Part shown: piece after piece, positions 1-6,176 of the stretch
Layout of the letters: each line of letters begins with the position of its first letter
Position numbering within the stretch: position 1 is the first letter of the stretch
Assembly: GCA_964430305.1 (NCBI GenBank)
Contig: CAYSEX010000089.1
Coordinates: forward strand, 1-6,176
DNA: 6,176 bases
Source of the DNA: CAIZGX01 sp964430305
Lineage (GTDB): Bacteria > Bacteroidota > Bacteroidia > Flavobacteriales_D > Sanyastnellaceae
Direction of reading: 5' to 3'
Translations under genes and position numbers: made by a program
The notes under the pieces: model-generated
Seen by the model: the letters and a program-made list of their open reading frames with translations, nothing else
Told to the model about the DNA's origin: nothing
Database searches by the model: none

Positions 1-1
1 G

Positions 2-49
2 TATTTGCAACCTGGAAGTAAATCAAATACGGAGGGTCTTTTTAGTTAG
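2..49 (+). CDS. Possible C-terminal end of an upstream gene (partial)
   Basis: The frame beginning at base 2 is open from the left edge to a TAG at 47-49. It gives a 15-residue tail, YLQPGSKSNTEGLFS. Such a short open stretch can occur by chance and the tail matches no family I recognise, so this is only a candidate for the end of a same-strand gene entering from the left. If real, it stops 47 bp before the small exported protein gene. The other two forward frames do not give a more convincing gene end, and no reverse-strand start opens a reading frame leaving the left edge. Confidence 0.25.
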   Translation, partial: YLQPGSKSNTEGLFS

Positions 50-57
50 GTATTTGA
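23..57. repeat. 8-bp perfect inverted repeat upstream of the efflux genes
   Basis: TCAAATAC at 23-30 and GTATTTGA at 50-57 are exact reverse complements separated by 19 nt. A third copy of the 7-base core, GTATTTG, lies at 1-7 and also pairs with the 24-30 arm. No T-run follows the second arm, so this is not a convincing intrinsic terminator. It could be an operator for a metal-responsive regulator or a chance repeat in AT-rich DNA. The repeat itself is seen directly; any function is inference. Confidence 0.4.
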
Positions 58-84
58 AAGACGTCATCTTATTAAATAGTTGCC

Positions 85-92
85 TATTTTTG
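85..92 (+). promoter_or_regulatory. Putative Bacteroidota -7 box for the efflux operon
   Basis: TATTTTTG at 85-92 matches the Bacteroidota -7 consensus TAnnTTTG exactly. It ends 4 bases before the GTG start at 97, so transcription would begin at or very near the start codon and give a leaderless or nearly leaderless message. A matching -33 TTG at the usual spacing is not evident: the nearest TTG, at 54-56, is too far upstream, which lowers confidence. The AT-rich context also makes a chance match possible. Confidence 0.45.
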
Positions 93-96
93 TTTT

Positions 97-486
97 GTGA
101 GAAAATGGATAGTTATCATCGCGTTAGTGCAACTGCAAACCATCAATGTATTTGCAGGAGGCATACTCATGGAGATAGCCCGTATTCCAATCTTCTTTGA
201 ACATTTCATTGAACACCAATCTGAACAATCGAATCTTTCTCTGATTGATTTTATTAACCTCCACTATGGAGAACAAAGTAAGAATCACAAAAACGATCAC
301 CCGAGAGACAATGAAGAATTACCGCTTAAATCAGTAGCTCAACATTACAATTCTTTCGTTATGATTTTCTCTAAATGCCCAACAATTAGAGCTGAATTCA
401 AAGTGAAAATTGTTGCGTATCCGGTTCGTCAAAAAATGGGTGAGTTGCAAAAATTACCCATCGCCATTTTCCAACCGCCCCAATAG
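97..486 (+). CDS. Small exported protein associated with a heavy-metal RND pump
   Basis: This 129-residue protein has no function known to me. It starts at GTG 97; the nearby ATG at 105 is out of frame, and an in-frame TAA at 73-75 prevents much extension. The start is supported by a good signal peptide: basic MRKW, a hydrophobic stretch to about residue 18, and a likely signal peptidase I site after V-F-A at residue 20. The mature part of about 109 residues has EHFIEH (35-40), LHY (55-57), a His/Asp-rich patch with H64, D67, H68 and D71, H83, one Cys (C94), and ends in FQPPQ. From memory, Bacteroidota often carry a protein of this size just before CusA-CusC fusions, with similar E/H-rich, MHY, acidic and WQPPK-like C-terminal elements; I cannot confirm this by search. 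Periplasmic location is likely, and metal binding or chaperoning for the pump is inferred from context and residue content only. It lies 77 bp before the transporter start. Confidence 0.8.
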   Translation: MRKWIVIIALVQLQTINVFAGGILMEIARIPIFFEHFIEHQSEQSNLSLIDFINLHYGEQSKNHKNDHPRDNEELPLKSVAQHYNSFVMIFSKCPTIRAEFKVKIVAYPVRQKMGELQKLPIAIFQPPQ

Positions 487-510
487 TTTGGACCTGGCGT
501 TTGTTATCAG

Positions 511-530
511 ATTCAACAACTCTGTTGAGT
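511..530 (+). repeat. Small hairpin between the accessory gene and the pump gene
   Basis: Bases 513-518 (TCAACA) and 523-528 (TGTTGA) form a perfect 6-bp stem around the loop ACTC. A G-T pair and an A-T pair extend it to 8 bp (511-530). It lies in the 77-bp gap, 33 nt before the transporter ATG. There is no following T-run, so it is not a standard terminator. It may mark an mRNA processing or stability site that lets the two genes be expressed at different levels, or it may be chance. Confidence 0.4.
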
Positions 531-563
531 CGCAATTCATTTAAAAAATTAATACCCGTTTCT

Positions 564-3500
564 ATGCTTTCTCGCATAATTCAATTTTCTGTTGAAAATA
601 AACTCATCATTGCCATTTTAACGCTCGCCCTTATAGGTTGGGGAGTTTTTGAGGTAACTCAATTACCCATAGATGCTGTTCCAGACATTACAGATAATCA
701 AGTACAAATAATAACAGTTAGTCCAGCATTGGGGGCAACTGATATTGAACGCCTAATTACCGTACCTATTGAACAAAGTATTAGTAATATTCCGGGAAGA
801 AAAGAACTTCGTTCATTTTCCAGATTCGGACTTTCTCTAATTACCATTGTATTTGACGATGAAACAGATGTTTATTGGGCTCGTCAGCAAATTTCAGAGC
901 GATTACAGCAAGTTCAGTCTAGTATTCCAGAGGGAGTTGGCAAACCTGAAATGGCCCCAGTAACAACCGGATTAGGAGAAATTTATCAGTATACTGTTCG
1001 CGCTGCTCCTGGATTTGAGAACAGATATTCACTGAGTGAACTTCGTACCATTCAAGACTGGTATATTCGCAAGCAGTTACTTGGAACTCCAGGTGTAGCA
1101 GATGTTTCCAGTTTTGGAGGCAATCTAAAGCAATATGAAATTGCTGTTCAACCTCAATGGCTAGCTTCTCGCGAAATTACCTTAGATGAGATTTTAAAAG
1201 CCGTAGAACAGAATAACAGCAATACGGGGGGGTCTTACATAGAAAAAGGACCTCAAGCTCTTTTTATTCGAACTGAAGGATTAACACAATCCATTCAAGA
1301 TTTAGAGTCAATTGTAGTCGGCTATAAAAATGAATCTCCCGTCCTTTTGAGAGATGTTGCTGCAATAAAAGAAGGTAAAGCCAATCGATTTGGCGCCGTT
1401 TGTTACAATGACCAAGGAGAAACCGTTGGTGCAATTGTAATGATGTTAAAGGGGGCAAATTCATCTGAAGTTATCAATGATGTAAAAGTTCGAATTGAAG
1501 AAATTAAAAAAACACTTCCAGAAGGAGTCATCATTGAGCCCTTCCTAGATAGAACGAAAATGGTCAATAATGCCATTCACACAGTTGAAACCAATTTAAT
1601 TGAAGGTGCACTCATTGTAATATTCGTTTTGGTTTTGTTTCTAGGTCAATTGCGAGCAGGCTTGTTGGTTGCTTCGGTCATTCCTTTAGCCATGCTTTTT
1701 GCTGTTGGCATGATGAATATTTTTGGTGTTAGTGGAAATTTAATGAGCCTTGGTGCAATTGATTTCGGAATGATTGTAGACGGAACCGTCATCATTATTG
1801 AGGCCATTATGCATCAAATAACTCACCATAAAAAATGGAAAGAAATGCAAGGCTATTCACAAATAGAAATGAATAGCGAAGTGAAAAGTGCTTCCAGCAG
1901 AATATTGAATTCAGCTGTCTTTGGTCAGCTCATTATTCTCATTGTGTATCTGCCACTTCTCACGCTTTCAGGTATAGAAGGGAAAATGTTTAAGCCCATG
2001 GCACAAACACTCATTTTCGCAATTATAGGTGCCTTCATTCTTTCACTCACCTATGTTCCCATGATGGCATCTCTGTTCCTTCCTAGAAAATTAAAAAGCA
2101 ATAAAATTTCAATCTCTGATCGCATGATGATATTCATTGAGCGCAATTACCAACGCTCTTTGGAACGAATATTCAAACGATCTAAAATAATAATGCTATT
2201 AACTATTTTCATTTTTGCTTGCGCAGTATTCACCTCTACTTTTCTCGGGGGAGAATTCATACCCAAATTAGAAGAGGGCGATTTCGCTGTAGAGACAAGG
2301 GTTCTAACAGGAAGTAATTTAAATACAACAATTGAATCTTCCCAAAAAGCATCGCACTTGTTACTTCAGAAATTTCCTGAGATTGAAAAAATTGTAACCA
2401 AAATTGGAAGTGGTGAAATTCCAACAGACCCTATGCCTATGGAGGCGGCAGATATGATGATTATTTTAAAACCAAAAAGTGAATGGACCTCAGCAAAGTC
2501 TTTCGATGAATTGGCAGAAAAAATGGGTGAAGAGGGAAAAAAGATACCTGGATTAAGTCTTGGATTCCAGTACCCTGTGCAAATGCGGTTCAATGAACTT
2601 ATGACGGGGGCAAGACAAGATGTAGTGTGTAAAATTTATGGTGAAGATTTAGACACACTCTCACTCTACGCTTCAAAACTCTCGGCCATTGCAGAAAGCA
2701 TTGAGGGCGTAAAAGACATATACGTTGAGTCTGTAACAGGTATGCCTCAGATAATTATTAAATTGAAACGAGAGCAACTTGCCAAGTATGGCATTACAGT
2801 AGAAGAAGCAAACGCTTGGATAGAAACAGCTTTCGCAGGAAAGACAGCAGGTTCCTTTTATGAGGGGGAGAAAAAATTTGATATCGTAATTCGATCCGAT
2901 GAAAATTTCAGAAACAAAACTCAAGATATACTTCAAATGATTGTGACCAACAGAAACAATGTTCCCATTCCACTCTCTGCTATAGCTGCTATAGAGGAAA
3001 CCGATGGTGTGAATCAAGTACAACGTGAAAATACAAGAAGAAGAATAATCATTGGATTCAATGTTCGGGGAAGAGACGTACAATCCGTTGTTCAAGACAT
3101 TAAAAACAAAGAAGAGAAAGAAATAAAATTTCCCGATGGATACAGCATCAATTACGGTGGAACTTTTGAAAATCTTACAGCTGCAAAAGATCGACTTTCA
3201 ATTGTTGTTCCTGTTGCTCTTTCCATGATTTTCCTTCTTTTGTACTTCGCGCTAGGTAGCATCAAGGATAGTTTACTTGTATACACCGCTATTCCTCTTT
3301 CAGCCATTGGTGGCATTTTTACTTTGTTCATTACAGGAACCAATTTCAGTATTTCGGCAGGTGTTGGTTTTATTGCTCTTTTTGGAGTTGCCGTTTTGGA
3401 GGGTATTCTTATGATTGCCGAATTCAAAAGACTAGAATCAGAAGGATGGAATGATTATAGACGCATCGCAGCACAAGGAACCAAAATTCGATTGAGATCC

Positions 3501-4916
3501 GTGTTAATGACCGCTCTAGCCCCTTCACTTGGATTTATTCCAATGGCCATTTCACAGGGGGCCGGAGCCGAAGTTCAACGACCATTAGCTTTGGTTGTAA
3601 TTGGCGGACTTGTTTCTGCTACCATTCTCACCCTTTATGTTCTGCCAATTTTGTATGTCTGGCAGAGAAATCTATCACTGAAAAAACGGATAGCACTACC
3701 CGTAACCGTATTCTTGTCATTGCTGTCTTTTTCAAATATCCATGCTCAACAAGAGATAACATTGGAAGATTTAATCTTGAATGCAGAGAAGAATAATTTA
3801 TCTATTCAAGCTGCCAAATTATCTTTTGAGTCTGAATGCAAAAAAGGCAGCGTGTATCGAAATTGGGGACCTTTGTCAATTTCGAATGAATACGGTAATG
3901 TGAACAGTGCTGCTATGGATCACCGCATTTCTATTTCTGAGTCTTTTCATCTACCCGGATACTCAGAGTCTCTAAGTAAACAACAGCAAAAGAAAATTGC
4001 TATTGCCGAGCAACAAATTTCAGTTGCAAGAAAAGAGGTGTTCCGTTTAATTAAACAAGGATTCTTCAATTGTGCGGTTCTTTCAAAAAAAATTGCTCTT
4101 CTACAAGAAAATATTTCCAGAATTGATGAAGTTGAAAAATTGACCAAAAAGCGCATCGAACTTGGAGATGAAACTGCTTATGCCAACCTTTTGGTAGAAC
4201 AACAAAAACTTCAATTCACACAGCAATTAATGCAATTAACACTTGAAAGAAACCAAGAACTATACTCACTACAACATCTTGTTGGTTGGTCTGAAAAATT
4301 GATTTTAAGCGAGAATGACATCGAATTTCAATACTCATCTGCCGCCAATGAAGATTTTATAAACTCAGAAATTCGTATAGCACAATTGGAACAAGACCTC
4401 TCTATAACAGAAACTGAAATCTTGAAACAATTAAAAAAGCCTACACTTGAACTTGCCTTAAATAACATGTCTATTGTGGGTTATCAGAATATTTCAGGTG
4501 CAGATCAGTATTACGGTCCAACGTCTAGATTCACCTCTTTCAGCGCAGCAATAGTTCTACCCGGAAATCGGAAAAAACAAAATGCGACTCTCGCAGTAAG
4601 TATGGTTAACACAGATATTCAAAAATTAAAAACCACTCTACTTATCAGAGAATTTGATTCAAAATTGAATTCTCTTTTTGAGCAACTCAATCAAGTAAAC
4701 AACCAATTAACATCACTCGCAAAGTGGGTGAATGATTCAGAACAAGTCAAGCAAGTCTCGAATCAAATAAACAAACAGCTAGAAACGGGCGACATCAGCT
4801 ATATTGAATGGTCATATAACAACCAAAATCTCATGCAAATGCAATTGAACTTTTGGTCCACACTTCAACTTAAAAACAATACTCTCATAGAAATTGAATT
4901 CATTAAAGAAAAATAA
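564..4916 (+). CDS. Heavy-metal efflux RND transporter fused to TolC-like outer-membrane factor (CzcA/CusA-CzcC/CusC fusion)
   Basis: This is a 1450-residue inner-membrane proton/metal antiporter joined in frame to an outer-membrane factor. ATG 564 is chosen because MLSRIIQFSVENK is the normal start of this family; the in-frame TTG at 501 would add 21 unusual residues. The RND part has TM1 at 13-30 followed by PIDAVPDIT, TM2-6 at about 346-505, TM7 at 542-560 and TM8-12 at about 878-1032, with large periplasmic loops between TM1-2 and TM7-8. TM4 has the heavy-metal RND motif D400-F-G...D406-G...E413, spaced like the CzcA D402/D408/E415 proton relay. Metal-site positions resemble CzcA (MRFNELMTGAR at 674-684) and lack the CusA Met triad, suggesting divalent cations such as Co, Zn or Cd. 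A signal-peptide-like segment (1040-1061, ending IHA) leads into the TolC-like part (1062-1450), which has two copies of the OEP pattern: ITLEDLILNAEKNN...FHLPG and PTLELALN...IVLPGNRKK. RND-OMF fusions of this length are known in Bacteroidota. No frameshift is needed. Confidence 0.95.
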   Translation: MLSRIIQFSVENKLIIAILTLALIGWGVFEVTQLPIDAVPDITDNQVQIITVSPALGATDIERLITVPIEQSISNIPGRKELRSFSRFGLSLITIVFDDETDVYWARQQISERLQQVQSSIPEGVGKPEMAPVTTGLGEIYQYTVRAAPGFENRYSLSELRTIQDWYIRKQLLGTPGVADVSSFGGNLKQYEIAVQPQWLASREITLDEILKAVEQNNSNTGGSYIEKGPQALFIRTEGLTQSIQDLESIVVGYKNESPVLLRDVAAIKEGKANRFGAVCYNDQGETVGAIVMMLKGANSSEVINDVKVRIEEIKKTLPEGVIIEPFLDRTKMVNNAIHTVETNLIEGALIVIFVLVLFLGQLRAGLLVASVIPLAMLFAVGMMNIFGVSGNLMSLGAIDFGMIVDGTVIIIEAIMHQITHHKKWKEMQGYSQIEMNSEVKSASSRILNSAVFGQLIILIVYLPLLTLSGIEGKMFKPMAQTLIFAIIGAFILSLTYVPMMASLFLPRKLKSNKISISDRMMIFIERNYQRSLERIFKRSKIIMLLTIFIFACAVFTSTFLGGEFIPKLEEGDFAVETRVLTGSNLNTTIESSQKASHLLLQKFPEIEKIVTKIGSGEIPTDPMPMEAADMMIILKPKSEWTSAKSFDELAEKMGEEGKKIPGLSLGFQYPVQMRFNELMTGARQDVVCKIYGEDLDTLSLYASKLSAIAESIEGVKDIYVESVTGMPQIIIKLKREQLAKYGITVEEANAWIETAFAGKTAGSFYEGEKKFDIVIRSDENFRNKTQDILQMIVTNRNNVPIPLSAIAAIEETDGVNQVQRENTRRRIIIGFNVRGRDVQSVVQDIKNKEEKEIKFPDGYSINYGGTFENLTAAKDRLSIVVPVALSMIFLLLYFALGSIKDSLLVYTAIPLSAIGGIFTLFITGTNFSISAGVGFIALFGVAVLEGILMIAEFKRLESEGWNDYRRIAAQGTKIRLRSVLMTALAPSLGFIPMAISQGAGAEVQRPLALVVIGGLVSATILTLYVLPILYVWQRNLSLKKRIALPVTVFLSLLSFSNIHAQQEITLEDLILNAEKNNLSIQAAKLSFESECKKGSVYRNWGPLSISNEYGNVNSAAMDHRISISESFHLPGYSESLSKQQQKKIAIAEQQISVARKEVFRLIKQGFFNCAVLSKKIALLQENISRIDEVEKLTKKRIELGDETAYANLLVEQQKLQFTQQLMQLTLERNQELYSLQHLVGWSEKLILSENDIEFQYSSAANEDFINSEIRIAQLEQDLSITETEILKQLKKPTLELALNNMSIVGYQNISGADQYYGPTSRFTSFSAAIVLPGNRKKQNATLAVSMVNTDIQKLKTTLLIREFDSKLNSLFEQLNQVNNQLTSLAKWVNDSEQVKQVSNQINKQLETGDISYIEWSYNNQNLMQMQLNFWSTLQLKNNTLIEIEFIKEK
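3681..3746 (+). other. Embedded signal-peptide-like junction in the fusion protein
   Basis: Residues 1040-1061 of the fusion, just after TM12 of the pump, read as a classical signal peptide: K-K-R, a hydrophobic core of about 15 residues (ALPVTVFLSLLSF), and N-I-H-A before Q-Q-E. The RND C-terminus is cytoplasmic, so the basic K-K-R lies inside and the segment would cross as a thirteenth helix, delivering the TolC-like part to the periplasm. Signal peptidase I could cut after A1061 (codon 3744-3746). No in-frame ATG or GTG lies immediately before the segment, so separate translation of the channel is not supported. Cleavage is inferred, not shown. Confidence 0.65.
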
Positions 4917-4919
4917 ATC

Positions 4920-6029
4920 ATGAAAAGAATAATTCCAATACTGCTCTTTTTCGCTGCTTGCAACAGTGTCCCAGAGGAACAACAAAAAGAGGAAACTGCT
5001 CAGAATACCATTCAACTTACTTCAGACCAATTGGCCCAGCTTGAAGTATATGCTGAATTACCATCGGAGCAAATGATAAACCGCACTGTACAGGGAACCG
5101 CTACCATTGAGGTTAATGCCAATGAAAACATACAAGTTACATCTCCCTTTGGTGGATATGTGGTGTCAAGTAATGTCATTCCTGGTCAACAGATAACATC
5201 AGGTCAAATACTAGGTGTTATTGAACATCCAGATTACATAGTCATTCAACAAGACTATCTTCTTGCAAAAAATGAATTTGAACTCCATCAAAAAAATGCC
5301 AAAAGACAAGAGGAGCTGATTGCCTCTAAAGCATCAAGTGAGAAAAACTACGAAGAAGTTAAGTCAGCAGAACAGGCAGCAAAAATTCGCATGATGAGTT
5401 TGAAAGAAAAGTTAAAAATGATTGGTATTCAGGCAGAGCGACTCAATGCAAACAATATTTCATCGCAGGTCAACGTAGTAGCAAAAAACAATGGAATTGT
5501 TTCTTCAATTGAAGCTTCAGTTGGTAGTTATATCGCAGCAGATGCTGTATGGATGAGCTATGTGGGCGTGGAAAATCCAATTGCAAAAATCATTGTATTC
5601 GAAAAAGATTTACCATATCTCAAACCAGGACAGCCCGTTAGCCTTGTAGATCTGATTAGTCCGTCTAAAAAAATTGAAACCACCATTCAATATATACAAC
5701 CCGTGGTAGACAATAACGGAAAAATTGAAGTTATTTGCACACTTGAAAAGCAATCTGCGACTCTCGGTTCAATTTGGAATGCTGAAATTTCAGCACCTAA
5801 TTCTAATGGATTAACGGTGCCCAAAGAAGCCATCTTGCAATTTGAAAAACAAGATTATGTCTTCATTGAAAAAGGAAATGGCCTATTCGAATTAACACAA
5901 GTTCAACTCGGCTATACAAATGAAAACTACGCAGAACTTGTGGATGCCGAATCACTAAAAAATCAGAAAATAGTTGTGAAAGGAGCCTATAATATTTTCA
6001 TGCAACTTAAGAATAGTTCAGAAGATTAA
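4920..6029 (+). CDS. Lipoprotein periplasmic adaptor of an RND metal efflux pump (CusB/CzcB, HlyD family)
   Basis: This 369-residue membrane-fusion protein should link the RND pump to its outer-membrane channel. It begins MKRIIPILLFFAAC: a short lipoprotein signal with lipobox F-A-A-C and lipidation at C14, so it is probably anchored in the inner membrane by lipid. A Gln/Glu-rich linker follows (15-30). Residues about 66-104 and 181-218 form the two halves of the barrel-sandwich (lipoyl-like) domain, with SPFGGYVVSSNVIPGQQITSGQ and NNGIVSSIEASVGSYI as recognisable hairpins. A short helical hairpin lies between (about 106-175), then a beta-barrel (220-293) and a C-terminal membrane-proximal domain (294-369, starting near GLTVPKEAIL). 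The N-terminal Met cluster that binds Cu/Ag in E. coli CusB is absent, and there is no long His-rich extension. Its ATG lies 3 nt after the fusion gene's TAA, so the two are surely co-transcribed and probably translationally coupled. A specific symbol is withheld because the metal is uncertain. Confidence 0.92.
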   Translation: MKRIIPILLFFAACNSVPEEQQKEETAQNTIQLTSDQLAQLEVYAELPSEQMINRTVQGTATIEVNANENIQVTSPFGGYVVSSNVIPGQQITSGQILGVIEHPDYIVIQQDYLLAKNEFELHQKNAKRQEELIASKASSEKNYEEVKSAEQAAKIRMMSLKEKLKMIGIQAERLNANNISSQVNVVAKNNGIVSSIEASVGSYIAADAVWMSYVGVENPIAKIIVFEKDLPYLKPGQPVSLVDLISPSKKIETTIQYIQPVVDNNGKIEVICTLEKQSATLGSIWNAEISAPNSNGLTVPKEAILQFEKQDYVFIEKGNGLFELTQVQLGYTNENYAELVDAESLKNQKIVVKGAYNIFMQLKNSSED

Positions 6030-6033
6030 ACCA

Positions 6034-6041
6034 TAACTTTA
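6034..6041 (+). promoter_or_regulatory. Putative -7 box for the downstream aroB-like gene
   Basis: TAACTTTA at 6034-6041 differs from the Bacteroidota -7 consensus TAnnTTTG only at the last base and ends 8 bases before the ATG at 6050. This close placement is common for genes in this phylum. No clear -33 TTG is seen about 20 bases upstream, where the sequence is the 3' end of the adaptor gene. No hairpin terminator separates the two genes, so read-through from the efflux operon is also possible. Confidence 0.4.
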
Positions 6042-6049
6042 CCCTCGGA

Positions 6050-6176
6050 ATGAACTCAAAAATTATTTTTTCTTTTGATGAAATTGTGCAAATTCTTTTG
6101 AATGAAATCACAGCACATTCCCAAACATTCATTCTTTGCGATGAAAACACCAACACCCATTGTGTTGGTATTCTCA
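6050..6176 (+). CDS. aroB: Probable 3-dehydroquinate synthase, N-terminal part only
   Basis: An ATG at 6050 opens a frame that runs uninterrupted to the right edge, giving 42 codons plus one base. The translation starts MNSKIIFSFDEIVQILLNEI and continues to TFILCDENTNTHCVGIL. The segment F-I-L-x-DENT-x-x-HC is the first Rossmann-like strand and loop typical of Bacteroidota 3-dehydroquinate synthases, where the DENT element contributes to NAD binding. That enzyme turns DAHP into 3-dehydroquinate, the second step of the shikimate pathway, in the cytoplasm. The catalytic and zinc-binding residues lie beyond the window, so the call rests on this short N-terminal match. The gene starts 20 bp after the adaptor stop on the same strand, but its role is unrelated to metal efflux, so it probably marks the end of the module. 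Confidence 0.7.
   Translation, partial: MNSKIIFSFDEIVQILLNEITAHSQTFILCDENTNTHCVGIL
6149..6169 (+). repeat. Perfect 8-bp hairpin within the start of the aroB-like gene
   Basis: ACCAACAC at 6149-6156 and GTGTTGGT at 6162-6169 are exact reverse complements around the 5-nt loop CCATT. The hairpin lies about 100 nt into the coding sequence, within the DENTNTHC codons. Such a compact stem could affect translation or mRNA stability, or simply result from the repeated Thr/Asn codons (AAC ACC AAC ACC) meeting GTT GGT. No T-run is visible before the window ends. Confidence 0.5.

Noticed and set aside
148..154. Fourth GTATTTG copy near the start of the small protein gene
   Set aside because: It falls in the signal peptide codons (N-V-F-A) and is unpaired, so it is best explained by coding in AT-rich DNA.
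501..563. Upstream TTG start adding 21 residues to the RND fusion
   Set aside because: The added residues resemble nothing in the family, while MLSRIIQFSVENK from ATG 564 is the standard N-terminus; the TTG start would also put the hairpin at 511-530 inside the coding sequence.
2673..3095. 140-codon reverse-strand open frame inside the pump gene
   Set aside because: It lies wholly within the well-supported RND coding sequence, shows no domain or signal, and its composition fits an antisense shadow.
3152..3427. 91-codon reverse-strand open frame opposite TM8-TM10
   Set aside because: Antisense shadow of a conserved transmembrane region, with no independent start context or recognisable product.
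3651..3746. Separate start for a stand-alone TolC-like gene
   Set aside because: There is no stop between the pump and the channel and no in-frame ATG or GTG near the junction; the only nearby candidate, TTG 3651, lies inside TM12 codons without supporting context.
1..6176. tRNA, rRNA, CRISPR array, insertion sequence or riboswitch
   Set aside because: No cloverleaf-like segment, spaced repeats, transposase motifs or terminal inverted repeats were seen, and almost the whole window is explained by same-strand coding sequence.

Overview
The window looks like chromosomal DNA of a member of the Bacteroidota, probably of the Flavobacteriales or Chitinophagales type. The supporting signs are AT-rich DNA, starts without Shine-Dalgarno sequences, TAnnTTTG-like boxes a few bases before start codons, a heavy-metal RND pump fused in frame to a TolC-like outer-membrane component (an arrangement known in this phylum), and a small exported protein of a type I recall next to such pumps in Bacteroidota. 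The genus cannot be read from the sequence.

Layout: positions 1-96 hold a possible C-terminal scrap of an upstream gene, an inverted repeat and a putative promoter. Positions 97-486 encode a 129-residue exported small protein with His/Asp-rich patches. Positions 564-4916 encode a 1450-residue fusion of a CusA/CzcA-type heavy-metal RND transporter (about residues 1-1035) and a CusC/CzcC/TolC-type outer-membrane factor (about 1062-1450). The two are joined through a segment that reads exactly like a signal peptide. Positions 4920-6029 encode a lipoprotein adaptor of the CusB/HlyD type, starting 3 nt after the fusion stops. From 6050 the first 42 codons of a probable 3-dehydroquinate synthase (aroB) run off the right edge.

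The three complete genes form one tripartite efflux module. The RND part uses the proton gradient to move metal ions, the lipid-anchored adaptor bridges the pump and the outer-membrane channel, and the TolC-like part gives the exit duct. The small exported protein is probably an accessory factor, possibly a periplasmic metal binder. Motifs match the Co/Zn/Cd (CzcA) branch better than the Cu/Ag (CusA) branch: the three Met positions of the CusA metal site are not conserved. No metal-responsive regulator lies inside the window. The strand is uniform and no mobile element, RNA gene or CRISPR array was seen.

The pump itself is not a new system. The points most worth following are the built-in signal-peptide-like junction, which suggests the polyprotein is cut into separate pump and channel, and the uncharacterised small exported protein.
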